64,000 nt of DNA from Oscillospiraceae bacterium (GTDB lineage Bacteria > Bacillota > Clostridia > Oscillospirales > Acutalibacteraceae). Every line of letters begins with the position of its first letter. Positions within the stretch are counted from its first letter, which is position 1. The stretch is from positions 248,001 through 312,000 of the forward strand of contig SVOY01000001.1 of assembly GCA_015066105.1 (NCBI GenBank), given 5' to 3'. This document shows positions 41,389 through 49,703 of the stretch, piece by piece. Under the pieces are notes generated by a model. The model was given only the letters and a program-made list of their open reading frames with translations. It was not told the origin of the DNA and did no database searches. The position numbers and the translations under genes were made by a program.

Positions 41389-43356
41389 TTATCTTACCTT
41401 TGAGCCTGCGGGAATACCGTCAACGAAGATAACCTTAACATCGTCCTCACTGCAATCGGCGGCAAGAATCATACCCTGACTTTCAACGCCGCAAAGCACT
41501 GCGGGCTTGAGGTTTGAAACAACGATAACACTCTTTCCTATAAGGTCCTCGGGCTTGTACCATTTTGCAATGCCCGAAGCAACGGTTCTGGGTGTGCCCG
41601 TGCCGTCATCAAGGGTGAGCTTAAGCAGCTTCTTTGCGCGCTTAACGCCCTCACAGTCAGTGATTTTTGCAACACGGAGGTCAACCTTCATAAAGTCCTC
41701 AATGCCGATTTTTGCAATGCCTTCAATTTCAGCCTTTCTGTCGTCCTTCACGGTTTCCTCATAGCTCTTTTCGTTTTCCTGTGCGGCCTTCTGCTGAGCT
41801 TCAATGTCAGCCATAAACTTTTCTGCATCAATGCGTGCGAAAAGGGGAGTGGCGGCACCTACCTTGTTGCCGCTTTCAAGGGCACCGAAGGCGGCAAGGC
41901 TGTCATAATCGGCAATGCCGCAGTTAATCTGCTCAAGAATTGCCTTTGAGGTGTCGGGCATAAAGGGAGAAACGAGAACGGCAATATATCTGATGCCTTC
42001 AAGAAGGTTGTAAAGCACGGTGCCGAGTCTTGCCTTGTTTGCCTCGTCCTTTGCAAGCACCCAGGGAGCGGTTTCGTCAATATATTTGTTGCAACGCTTT
42101 GCAAGGTTGATTACGGCTTCAACGGCATCTGCCATGTGGTAGGTGCTGATTTTGCTGTCAACGGTCTTTACGGTTTCAAGTGCAAAGGCCTTGAGCTCAT
42201 CGTCAAGAGCCTCGGGACAGTCGGGAGACATAATGACGCCGTCAAAATATTTGTTGGTCATTGCAACGGTTCTGTTTACAAGGTTGCCGAGGGTGTTGGC
42301 AAGGTCTGAGTTAAAGCGTTCAATGATTGTGCTGTAGGAGATTGAGCCGTCATTTGCGTGGGGCATCTCTGAAAGAAGATAGTATCTGGTGGCGTCAACG
42401 CCGATAAGCTTTGAAAGCTCGTCAGCATAAATAACGTTGCCCTTTGATTTACTCATCTTATCCTCGCCGAAAAGAAGCCAGGGATGACCGTAAACCTGCT
42501 TGGGAAGCTCCTCACCAAGAGCCATAAGCATAATGGGCCAGTAGATTGTGTGGAAGCGTACGATATCCTTACCGATGATGTGAACGTCGGCAGGCCAGTA
42601 TTTTTTGTAAAGCTCACCTGAGCCGTCGGGGTCATAGCCGAGGGCGGTGATGTAGTTTGAAAGCGCGTCAATCCAGACGTAAACCACGTGCTTTTCATCA
42701 AAGGAGACGGGAATACCCCACTTGAAGGAGGTTCTTGAAACGCAGAGGTCCTGAAGACCGGGCTTGATGAAGTTGTTAAGCATTTCTTTTTTGCGGCTTT
42801 CGGGATAGATAAAGTTTTCGTTGGCTTCAATATATTCCTCAAGCTGCTTCTGATACTTTGAAAGGCGAAGGAAGTAGGCCTCCTCCTTTGCTTTTTTTAC
42901 CTCTCTGCCGCAATCGGGGCACTTGCCGTCAACAAGCTGAGCCTCTGTCCAGAAGGATTCGCAGGGTGTGCAGTAAAGACCCTCGTATTCACTCTTGTAA
43001 ATATCGCCCTTATCATAGAGCTTTTTGAAGATTTTCTGAACACAGGCCTCGTGGTAGTCATCGGTTGTGCGGATGAACTTATCGTAGGTTGTGTTGAGCG
43101 TGTCGCAGATTGCCTGAATTTCGCCCGCAACCCTGTCAACATATTCCTTGGGTGTTACGCCCGCGCTTTTTGCGTATTCCTCAATCTTCTGACCGTGCTC
43201 GTCGGTGCCGGTGAGGAAGAAAACATCATAGCCGACAAGCCTCTTGTAACGGGCAATGGCGTCGGTGAGAACAATTTCATAGCTGTTGCCTATGTGGGGC
43301 TTTCTGGACGTATAGGCAATAGCGGTAGTAATATAAAATTTACCTTTATTCATCAT
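41389..43356 (-). CDS. metG: Methionyl-tRNA synthetase with fused tRNA-binding domain
   Basis: A 655-residue class I synthetase. The HIGH motif is in TSRKPHIGNSYE; one zinc knuckle (CTPC...CPDCG) follows; KMSKS is in DKMSKSKGNVIY. The C-terminal about 110 residues (FMKVDLRVAKITDCEGVKRA, LKPAVLCGVESQGMILAA) are the EMAP/Arc1p-like tRNA-binding domain that makes the enzyme a dimer. ATG 43356 is chosen because AAAGGAAAA lies upstream; ATG 43353 is equally possible. It is cotranscribed with tatD on the minus strand. Confidence 0.96.
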   Translation of the reverse strand: MMNKGKFYITTAIAYTSRKPHIGNSYEIVLTDAIARYKRLVGYDVFFLTGTDEHGQKIEEYAKSAGVTPKEYVDRVAGEIQAICDTLNTTYDKFIRTTDDYHEACVQKIFKKLYDKGDIYKSEYEGLYCTPCESFWTEAQLVDGKCPDCGREVKKAKEEAYFLRLSKYQKQLEEYIEANENFIYPESRKKEMLNNFIKPGLQDLCVSRTSFKWGIPVSFDEKHVVYVWIDALSNYITALGYDPDGSGELYKKYWPADVHIIGKDIVRFHTIYWPIMLMALGEELPKQVYGHPWLLFGEDKMSKSKGNVIYADELSKLIGVDATRYYLLSEMPHANDGSISYSTIIERFNSDLANTLGNLVNRTVAMTNKYFDGVIMSPDCPEALDDELKAFALETVKTVDSKISTYHMADAVEAVINLAKRCNKYIDETAPWVLAKDEANKARLGTVLYNLLEGIRYIAVLVSPFMPDTSKAILEQINCGIADYDSLAAFGALESGNKVGAATPLFARIDAEKFMADIEAQQKAAQENEKSYEETVKDDRKAEIEGIAKIGIEDFMKVDLRVAKITDCEGVKRAKKLLKLTLDDGTGTPRTVASGIAKWYKPEDLIGKSVIVVSNLKPAVLCGVESQGMILAADCSEDDVKVIFVDGIPAGSKVR

Positions 43357-43386
43357 AATTTTCCTTTCAATATAAATATTCAATAT

Positions 43387-43416
43387 ATTCTACCAATTCA
43401 CGGTGTTGTTTGTCAA
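43387..43416 (-). promoter_or_regulatory. Sigma-A promoter of metG-tatD (minus strand)
   Basis: On the minus strand: TTGACA (43416-43411), an 18-base spacer and TAGAAT (43392-43387). The leader is only about 25 bases, so no methionine riboswitch or T-box fits. Confidence 0.7.
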
Positions 43417-43547
43417 GTATTTATAATGTAATAAGCTTTAATTAAAGCCGCTTGTGCCGAACATACGGGTGCTCTGAACGTATTTTTTTTATATTAGTCT
43501 GAATTGCTTTTAATTTTTGAATAATTATTTAACATTCTCAAAAAAAC

Positions 43548-43576
43548 TCGACTATTCAAAATGTTTATGGTAGAAT
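43548..43576 (+). promoter_or_regulatory. Candidate promoter of the M28 peptidase gene
   Basis: TCGACT (43548-43553), a 17-base spacer and TAGAAT (43571-43576). The -35 is weak. The remaining intergenic DNA between the two divergent promoters is AT-rich without clear structure. Confidence 0.5.
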
Positions 43577-43647
43577 ATGTACAATTTAGTGGTGATTGTT
43601 GCTTTTCTGCGGCAATTATCCTATAAATCAAAAAAGGAGAGATGGTT

Positions 43648-44907
43648 TTGAAAGCCAATGAAAGCGTAAAGAATTACGCATCATCTGTCAGAATGTATGC
43701 AAACTACACTGTCAGAGAAATCAAAAAAATATGTAAAAACATCGGTCCGCGTATTGCGGGCAGTGAGCAGGAGCACGAGGCTCACAAGTACATAGCAGAG
43801 GAAATGAAGACCTGCTGTGACAAGGTAGACATCGAAGATTTTAAGCTTGCCCCCGAAGCCTTTATGAGCTGGGTAAGAATTGACGGTGTTCTTATTCTTT
43901 TTTCGGTTATTTTCGCCTGGATTAACAAGTTTGTTGACACCTCATTCAATTTTGCTTGGGTTTCCGTTGCACTTACGGTTGTTGCTCTTGTTTTCCTTTT
44001 CTGTGAATTCCTTATGTATTGGGAATTTTACGACTGCCTTTTCCCCAAGGCAACCTCTCACAACACAATCGGTGTAAGAAAAGCAAGCGGCGAAGCAAAG
44101 CAGAGAATTATTTTCTCCGGCCACGTTGACTCCTCACACGAATGGACCTACACCCGTCTCGGCGGTGCACCCCTTCTTTTTGCAGTCGGCGGCTACGGCG
44201 TTGTAAGTATGCTCTACGTTCTTGTTTCTTCAATTCTTATTGTTGCAAACGCTTTTTCACCCGAGGTTACCGATATACTCAGATATATCCAGATTGCCTG
44301 CATCCCCGGTGCAATTGCCGTTATGTTCTTTGTTAACTTCAACATTACGGTTGAAGGCGCAAACGACAACCTTACCGGCACAATGGCTTCTGTTGCAATT
44401 ATGAAGTATCTTGAGGATAACGGCATCCGCTTTGAGAATACAGAGGTTGTTGCAATGGCAGCAGGCTCAGAGGAATCGGGTCTTCGCGGCTCAAGAGCCT
44501 ATGTAAAGCGTCACCTTGACGAGCTCAAGGAAATCCCCACAGTATTTATCGGCCTTGAAACCTTCAGAGATTACGACAGCATGGCAATCTATGCCCGTGA
44601 TATGACAGGTACTGTAAAGATGGACCCCAGAGTTTGCTCACTTGTTAAAAAAGCAGGTGAATATGCAGGCGTTGACCTTCCCTACAGCTCAGTTTACGTC
44701 GGTGCTTCAGACGGTGCCGCCGTTCAGAAGCTCGGTGTTCCCGCAGTTACCCTCGCTTCAATGGACCCCGGTCCTCCGAGATATTACCACACAAGAGGCG
44801 ACACAGCTGACAATATGGACCTTAAGACCGTTGAAAAGTGCCTTGACATTGCTCTGAACACTCTTTTCATCTATGATGAACAGGGCTTGCAGGAAAGCTA
44901 CAAGTAA
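43648..44907 (+). CDS. Membrane-embedded M28 family metallopeptidase
   Basis: 419 residues. Zinc-ligand pattern of M28 aminopeptidases: H159 and D161 in FSGHVDSSHE, D240 in GANDNLTG, E275/E276 in GSEESGLRGS and a late His in PPRYYHTRGDT. Unusually, four hydrophobic segments are present (about 79-94, 103-121, 172-201, 212-234), the last two between the first and second ligands. TTG 43648 is preferred because AGGAG (43635-43639) is only two bases from ATG 43642 but eight from the TTG. Substrate and membrane orientation are unknown. It is a single gene. Confidence 0.82.
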   Translation: MKANESVKNYASSVRMYANYTVREIKKICKNIGPRIAGSEQEHEAHKYIAEEMKTCCDKVDIEDFKLAPEAFMSWVRIDGVLILFSVIFAWINKFVDTSFNFAWVSVALTVVALVFLFCEFLMYWEFYDCLFPKATSHNTIGVRKASGEAKQRIIFSGHVDSSHEWTYTRLGGAPLLFAVGGYGVVSMLYVLVSSILIVANAFSPEVTDILRYIQIACIPGAIAVMFFVNFNITVEGANDNLTGTMASVAIMKYLEDNGIRFENTEVVAMAAGSEESGLRGSRAYVKRHLDELKEIPTVFIGLETFRDYDSMAIYARDMTGTVKMDPRVCSLVKKAGEYAGVDLPYSSVYVGASDGAAVQKLGVPAVTLASMDPGPPRYYHTRGDTADNMDLKTVEKCLDIALNTLFIYDEQGLQESYK

Positions 44908-44942
44908 TTCAACCCTTTAAAAGGTACTGTCCCGTTAATATG

Positions 44943-44999
44943 AAACAGATGTAATTCAAGGTGTTGTATACCCTTAAGTTACATCTGTTTTTGAGTTTT
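44943..44999 (+). terminator. Terminator after the M28 peptidase
   Basis: A perfect 12-bp stem, AAACAGATGTAA (44943-44954) with TTACATCTGTTT (44979-44990), with a further GGTGTTGTATACCC inner fold, followed by a T-rich stretch. Confidence 0.8.
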
Positions 45000-45069
45000 A
45001 TGTAAACAGTCTGTCTCATTTTTTGTAATAAAAAGTCGATGAAAAAATAAAATAAGAAATAAAATATTC

Positions 45070-45098
45070 TTGAAAAATTATCCAATCTGTTTTATAAT
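45070..45098 (+). promoter_or_regulatory. Sigma-A promoter of the VanY-type carboxypeptidase
   Basis: TTGAAA (45070-45075), a 17-base spacer and TATAAT (45093-45098). Confidence 0.75.
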
Positions 45099-45138
45099 AG
45101 AAAAAAGACCACAGATAATGAAAGTGAGGAAAACACAA

Positions 45139-46233
45139 GTGAGTAAGAAATCCGAAGGGGCCGCAGAGCCTAAGGTTAAGAAGAATAAAAAATCCCCGGG
45201 AGAAAGGCTGTCAAAGCTTTTATCCGCAGTGTGTGTGCTGGCCGCAGTTGTGCTTATCGGTGTAACTGCCCTTGCATTTATAACTTCCGGTAAGGATAAG
45301 GCTCCCGATACGGGCAGTGCCGCACCTGAAATCATCACAACCGAGCCTGCAACAGAGCCGACAACCCTTGCTTCAGCCGATACGGTGAAGGTTAAGGGCA
45401 CGGTATATGTTACCGGAACAGCTGACTATTATGCCGAGCCTGAGGAGCTTTCTTCGGCTTCGGGTACTCTTCAGGCAGGTGAGGCGGTCGGCCTTGTTTC
45501 CGCCAACAAAACCTGGTGCAGAATTACCTACGGCGGAAAGGTCTGCTACATTCAGCGTAAATACCTTTCAACCAAAAAGCCGGAAATAACAACAACACAG
45601 ACAGCACAGGCCGACATTACAGCCGTTGCGGCAAGTGCCGCGGAGCGAAAAACGGTAAACCTTGAGCAGAAGCACTGGTCCGTTGTGGTTGTTGACAAAA
45701 ACAGACAGCTGCCCGAAGGCTATGAGCCCGAGCTTGAATACATAGCAGGCAGTGAGTACAGCCTTGATGCCCGCGTTGCCGATTATTACAACAAAATGTA
45801 CGATGCCGCCTACGCTGACGGTGTTGTGCTTACCCCTTATTCCGCCTACAGAAAATACAGCACCCAGGAAAGCAACTATAACAGCCTTGTAAGTCAGTAC
45901 ACAGGTCAGGGCTATACCCGGTCCGAGGCTGAGGATTTGGCGGCTGCGGAAATTCTTCCCGCGGGCTGCAGCGAGCATAATCTCGGCTTCGCCGTTGATA
46001 TCTGCAGTACCGATGAAAGCTTTAAGGATACACCGGAATATGAATGGCTTTGCGAAAACGCATACAAATACGGCTTTATCGAGCGTTATCCCGAGGGCAC
46101 AAAGGAAATTACGGGCGTAATTGCAGAGCCCTGGCACTGGAGATTTATCGGTCCCTCCTATGCCAAGGATATGAAGCAGAAGGGCTTTGCAACTCTTGAG
46201 GAATATCTTCAGAGCTACGGCAAAAATTATTGA
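45139..46233 (+). CDS. D,D-carboxypeptidase, VanY/M15B type, with SH3-like domain
   Basis: A 364-residue cell-wall enzyme. A basic N-terminus and one membrane anchor (about 27-48), a Thr/Pro/Glu-rich linker (55-80), an SH3-like domain (about 85-145) and an M15B peptidase domain whose zinc ligands are H280 and D287 in SEHNLGFAVDIC and H333 in EPWHWRF. It should trim D-Ala from peptidoglycan stem peptides outside the membrane. GTG 45139 is chosen because GTGAGGA lies nine bases upstream; ATG 45118 would leave a leader of about 13 bases with no binding site. Confidence 0.88.
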   Translation: MSKKSEGAAEPKVKKNKKSPGERLSKLLSAVCVLAAVVLIGVTALAFITSGKDKAPDTGSAAPEIITTEPATEPTTLASADTVKVKGTVYVTGTADYYAEPEELSSASGTLQAGEAVGLVSANKTWCRITYGGKVCYIQRKYLSTKKPEITTTQTAQADITAVAASAAERKTVNLEQKHWSVVVVDKNRQLPEGYEPELEYIAGSEYSLDARVADYYNKMYDAAYADGVVLTPYSAYRKYSTQESNYNSLVSQYTGQGYTRSEAEDLAAAEILPAGCSEHNLGFAVDICSTDESFKDTPEYEWLCENAYKYGFIERYPEGTKEITGVIAEPWHWRFIGPSYAKDMKQKGFATLEEYLQSYGKNY

Positions 46234-46253
46234 TAAAAATTTTAAAAAAACAC

Positions 46254-46282
46254 TTGACAAAAATCAGCTCCTGTGGTAATAT
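46254..46282 (+). promoter_or_regulatory. Sigma-A promoter of infC-rpmI-rplT
   Basis: TTGACA (46254-46259), a 17-base spacer and TAATAT (46277-46282). Confidence 0.82.
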
Positions 46283-46410
46283 ACTCGGGCAAACAAAGCA
46301 GAGCAGTATGCGTTCTCACCTGCGGAATTCCGTTTCCTGTAGGTCAATAGACTGATTTTTTGGTGTATTGATGCGTGAACAGCTCTCTGTTCACGCTTTG
46401 ATTTTTTCTG
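46283..46410 (+). promoter_or_regulatory. infC operon leader with attenuator (L20-type)
   Basis: A leader of about 150 bases precedes infC. It ends in a perfect terminator: GCGTGAACAG (46373-46382), CTCT loop, CTGTTCACGC (46387-46396), then TTTGATTTTTT. In Bacillus and other Firmicutes the same operon is attenuated by ribosomal protein L20 bound to such a leader. Position and terminator fit; I did not derive the L20-binding fold in detail. Confidence 0.75.
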
Positions 46411-46441
46411 GCAGAAGTCAGATGATTATTTTTGGAGGTGT

Positions 46442-46966
46442 ATGAACATCGCTATCAAAGAATTGCAAATCAACGAAGAAATCCGTGACAAGGAAGTAAG
46501 AGTTATCACCGGTGACGGTGAGGCACTCGGAATTATGTCATCACAGGATGCACTCAGAATTGCTGAAGAGAAGAATCTTGATTTGGTAAAAATTGCTCCT
46601 CAGGCTGTTCCTCCCGTGTGCAAAATCATGGACTACGGCAAATACCGTTTTGAACAGGCCAAGAAAGAAAAGGAAGCAAAGAAAAATCAACACGTTGTTG
46701 AAGTTAAGGAAATCAGACTCTCACTCAACATTGACACTCACGATTTTGAAACAAAGGTTAACCACGCCAGACGTTTCCTTACATCGGGCAACAAGGTTAA
46801 GGTTTCAATCCGTTTCAGAGGCCGTGAGCTTGCACACACCGAAAACGGTCTTGTAACAATGAAGCAGTTTGCCGAAGCCTGTGCGGAATTCAGTAATGTT
46901 GAAAAGGCTGCAAAGCTTGAAGGCAAATCAATGATGATGTTCCTGGCACCTAAGCCGAAAAAGTAA
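46442..46966 (+). CDS. infC: Translation initiation factor IF-3
   Basis: A 174-residue two-domain factor. The N-terminal domain has LQINEEIRDKEVRVI and VPPVCKIMDYGKYRFEQ; the basic linker follows; the C-terminal domain has VKVSIRFRGRELAHTENG and MMMFLAPKPKK. ATG 46442 is annotated, but it stands only one base after GGAGGTG; ATC 46448 has better spacing (see findings). First gene of infC-rpmI-rplT. Confidence 0.95.
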   Translation: MNIAIKELQINEEIRDKEVRVITGDGEALGIMSSQDALRIAEEKNLDLVKIAPQAVPPVCKIMDYGKYRFEQAKKEKEAKKNQHVVEVKEIRLSLNIDTHDFETKVNHARRFLTSGNKVKVSIRFRGRELAHTENGLVTMKQFAEACAEFSNVEKAAKLEGKSMMMFLAPKPKK

Positions 46967-46984
46967 TAACAGGAGGAATTAACA

Positions 46985-47182
46985 ATGCCTAAAATTAAAA
47001 CACACAGCGGTGCAAAAAAGCGTTTTAAGCTTTCAAAGAACGGTAAGCCCATCCGCTACCACGCAAACAAGTCACACATCCTTACAAAGAAGAACACAAA
47101 GCGTAAGAGAGGTCTTCGCACAACAGTTGTTGCTGATAAGACAAACGAGAAGCAGATTAAGCGTCTTATTCCTTACAAATAA
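46985..47182 (+). CDS. rpmI: 50S ribosomal protein L35
   Basis: A 65-residue basic protein with the family opening [17 protein letters not shown] and a C-terminal KRLIPYK. AGGAGG precedes the start. It lies between infC and rplT as expected. Confidence 0.98.
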   Translation: MPKIKTHSGAKKRFKLSKNGKPIRYHANKSHILTKKNTKRKRGLRTTVVADKTNEKQIKRLIPYK

Positions 47183-47234
47183 TTCAGACAACATCAATTT
47201 AAAAACAGTATAATAACAACGGAGGTACTTAATC

Positions 47235-47588
47235 ATGGCTCGTATTAAAGGCGCAATGATGACTCGTAAGAGAAGAAATAAAGTATTAAAGCTTGCAAAG
47301 GGCTACTACGGCTCAAAGCACAGCCTCTTCAAAACAGCTAAGCAGGCTGTTATGAAGTCAGGCAACTACGCATACATCGGCAGAAAGCAGAAGAAGAGAG
47401 ACTTCCGCCGTCTCTGGATTACAAGAATTTCAGCAGCTTGCAAGGCAAACGGCATGAACTACTCAACCTTCATGAACGGCCTCAAGAAGGCAGACATCAC
47501 TCTCAACAGAAAGATGCTTTCAGAAATTGCAATCGCTGACCCCGCAGCTTTCACAGCACTTGTTGAAAAGGCAAAGGCTGCTCTTTAA
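47235..47588 (+). CDS. rplT: 50S ribosomal protein L20
   Basis: A 117-residue helical rRNA-binding protein: [34 protein letters not shown] and [17 protein letters not shown] [19 protein letters not shown]. It is also the expected repressor of its own operon through the leader at 46283-46410. It has codon use typical of highly expressed genes. Confidence 0.98.
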   Translation: MARIKGAMMTRKRRNKVLKLAKGYYGSKHSLFKTAKQAVMKSGNYAYIGRKQKKRDFRRLWITRISAACKANGMNYSTFMNGLKKADITLNRKMLSEIAIADPAAFTALVEKAKAAL

Positions 47589-47601
47589 TCACAATAAACT
47601 G

Positions 47602-47638
47602 CGTCCGAGATTTTTCTCTCGGGCGTATTTGTGTTTTT
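47602..47638 (+). terminator. Terminator after rplT
   Basis: CGTCCGAGA (47602-47610) pairs with TCTCGGGCG (47617-47625), followed by TATTTGTGTTTTTT. Confidence 0.82.
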
Positions 47639-47672
47639 TATGATTTATTTTTTATAACAAAGGAAGAGCCTG

Positions 47673-48452
47673 ATGGATAGAATTGACAGCGTATCAAACG
47701 ACAGAATTAAGCTTGCCGTTAAAGTGGCAACATCATCAAAGCACCGCAGACAGACGGGACTTTTTTTCCTTGAGGGACTGCGTCTTTGCCGTGATGCCGC
47801 CCTTACGGGTTATGAAATTGAGTGCAGCTTTGTAACGGAAAATGCACTTGAAAAAGCCTTGGAGGATATAGAAGTAATTCTGTCCGCGAGCAACCGAAGC
47901 TTTATTGTCAGCACGGCCGTCGCCGAAAAAATCACTCAGGCTCAGACTCCGCAGGGCGTTTTCTGCCTTTGCAAAAAGCGCGAAATCAAACACGAATTTG
48001 ACTTTTCGGGCAAATACATAGCTCTTGAAAACATACAGGACCCCTCAAACTTCGGCGCAATATGCCGTACTGCCGAGGCTCTCGGCATTAAGGGCGCAAT
48101 CACCTGCGGCTGCTGTGATATTTACAACCCTAAAACTCAGCGTGCCGCAATGGGCTCAGCCCTGCGCCTGCCCGTTATTGAAACGGCTGACCTCAAAAGC
48201 ACCTTGCTTGAGCTTTCCGAAAGGGGGATGGAGCTTTATGCCACCACACCCCGCAGTGATGCCGATAAAATTACGGGCATCTGCTTTGACGGCGGTGCCG
48301 TTGCCGTTATCGGCAACGAGGGAAACGGTGTGAGCGATGAAATTTTTTCTCTTTGCAGAAAAATCACAATACCTATGGGCGGCAGGGCGGAATCGCTTAA
48401 CGCCTCAATGGCCGCGGCTATAACAATGTGGGAGATGATGCGAAATGGCTGA
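47673..48452 (+). CDS. SpoU/TrmH family rRNA 2'-O-methyltransferase
   Basis: 259 residues: an N-terminal substrate-binding domain (SKHRRQTGLFFLEGLRLCRD) and a knotted SPOUT domain with the three motifs ENIQDPSNFGAICRTAEALG, IGNEGNGVSDE and IPMGGRAESLNASMAAAI. Enzymes of this group methylate ribose in 23S rRNA or tRNA; the position is not readable, so no symbol is given. It follows rplT and overlaps dprA by eight bases. Confidence 0.92.
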   Translation: MDRIDSVSNDRIKLAVKVATSSKHRRQTGLFFLEGLRLCRDAALTGYEIECSFVTENALEKALEDIEVILSASNRSFIVSTAVAEKITQAQTPQGVFCLCKKREIKHEFDFSGKYIALENIQDPSNFGAICRTAEALGIKGAITCGCCDIYNPKTQRAAMGSALRLPVIETADLKSTLLELSERGMELYATTPRSDADKITGICFDGGAVAVIGNEGNGVSDEIFSLCRKITIPMGGRAESLNASMAAAITMWEMMRNG

Positions 48453-49683
48453 TAATCTCATTTACTGGCTCTGGCTTCAGGATTGTGTGGGTGCGGGTGC
48501 AAGGGTAAAGGCTCTGCTTGAGGGCTACAAGGATGCCCGTGAGCTTTATCTTGCGGGAGAAAATGCCTGGAAGGCTCAGAAGCCATCGCACAAGGCTTAC
48601 GGAAATATGCGTTTGAAATCTCCCGAGGATTATGCTAAAACGGTTGAATTCTGCTCGGAGAATAAAATTTACATTCTTTGTCCCGACGATGAATATTATC
48701 CTCAGAGATTACTTGAAACAGAGAATTATCCTCTTGCGCTTTATGTAAGAGGTGATTATAAAATTTTGAACAAAGAAAAAACCGTTGCCGTCATCGGCAG
48801 CCGTACACCCTGCGTTTACGGTCAGCGCTCGGCTGAAAAAATCGTTTCACGTCTTGTTGAAAGCGATTATCTTATCGTGAGCGGAGGTGCCCTCGGTATG
48901 GACAGTGTTGCTCACAAATCGGCAATTACTGCCGGCGGAAAAACCGTGCTTGTAATGGGCTGCGGTCACGGAAACGGCTATCTTCCCGAAAATTCCGCTT
49001 TAAGGAAGCTTGTTGCAAATAACGGCGCTCTTATTACGGAGTATCCGCCGCGCCATCCCGTAACACAGAACTCCTTCCCTATGAGAAACAGAATAATTTC
49101 CGCTCTCAGTAAGGGCGTTGCAATTATCGAAGCGGCCGACCCGAGCGGTACCTTCAACACCGCAAATCACGCCCTTGAACAAAGCAGGGATATTTTTGTT
49201 CTGCCCGGTGATATTGAAAGCGGCAACTTTGCAGGCTCAAACAGACTGATAACCGAGGGTGCAATTCCTGTTTTCTCGGGCGACGACATTCTTCTTTATT
49301 ACGGTGAAGCAGAAGCAGTAAGCAAAAGCGGTCAGCACAAAACCGGCGATGCCTTCAGAGAGATTAACGTTGATTCTGAATTTTCCAAAAAGAACAGCAA
49401 GCATTACAAAAAGAAGACAAAAAAGGCTTGCGCTGATATCGATGAAAATGAAACTGAGAAAAAAGAAAAGGAAAATAATGAAAAAACAGTAAAAAATTGC
49501 CCCGAAGGTATTTCTAAAAACGCGGCAATAGTGTATAATATAATGTCAGCGGATATTACGGCCGTTGACGATATTGCAAGAAAAAGCGGACTCGACGTGC
49601 GAAAAGTTCTTGCGGCTCTAACGGAGCTTGAAATGTTTGGTGCCGCCGAAATTGACGGCCCGGGCAAATATCGGCTTAAATAA
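48445..49683 (+). CDS. dprA: DNA processing protein DprA
   Basis: A 412-residue single-strand DNA-binding protein that loads RecA during transformation. The Rossmann core has VAVIGSRTPCVYGQRSA, VSGGALGMDSVAHKSAI, GCGHGNGYLPENSALRKLV, and FPMRNRIISALSKGVAIIEA. A Lys/Glu-rich linker (about 310-345) leads to a C-terminal winged helix (KSGLDVRKVLAALTELEM). It directly precedes topA, the usual order in Firmicutes. Confidence 0.94.
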   Translation: MADNLIYWLWLQDCVGAGARVKALLEGYKDARELYLAGENAWKAQKPSHKAYGNMRLKSPEDYAKTVEFCSENKIYILCPDDEYYPQRLLETENYPLALYVRGDYKILNKEKTVAVIGSRTPCVYGQRSAEKIVSRLVESDYLIVSGGALGMDSVAHKSAITAGGKTVLVMGCGHGNGYLPENSALRKLVANNGALITEYPPRHPVTQNSFPMRNRIISALSKGVAIIEAADPSGTFNTANHALEQSRDIFVLPGDIESGNFAGSNRLITEGAIPVFSGDDILLYYGEAEAVSKSGQHKTGDAFREINVDSEFSKKNSKHYKKKTKKACADIDENETEKKEKENNEKTVKNCPEGISKNAAIVYNIMSADITAVDDIARKSGLDVRKVLAALTELEMFGAAEIDGPGKYRLK

Positions 49684-49703
49684 ATTTGAAAAGGTGAACA
49701 TAT

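Noticed and set aside
43357..43386. Methionine-sensing riboswitch upstream of metG
   Set aside because: The predicted leader is about 25 bases and unstructured.
44921..45069. Possible remnant of an insertion sequence end (GGTACTGTCCC) after the M28 gene
   Set aside because: No matching inverted repeat, target duplication or transposase fragment could be found; the strong stem is explained as a terminator.
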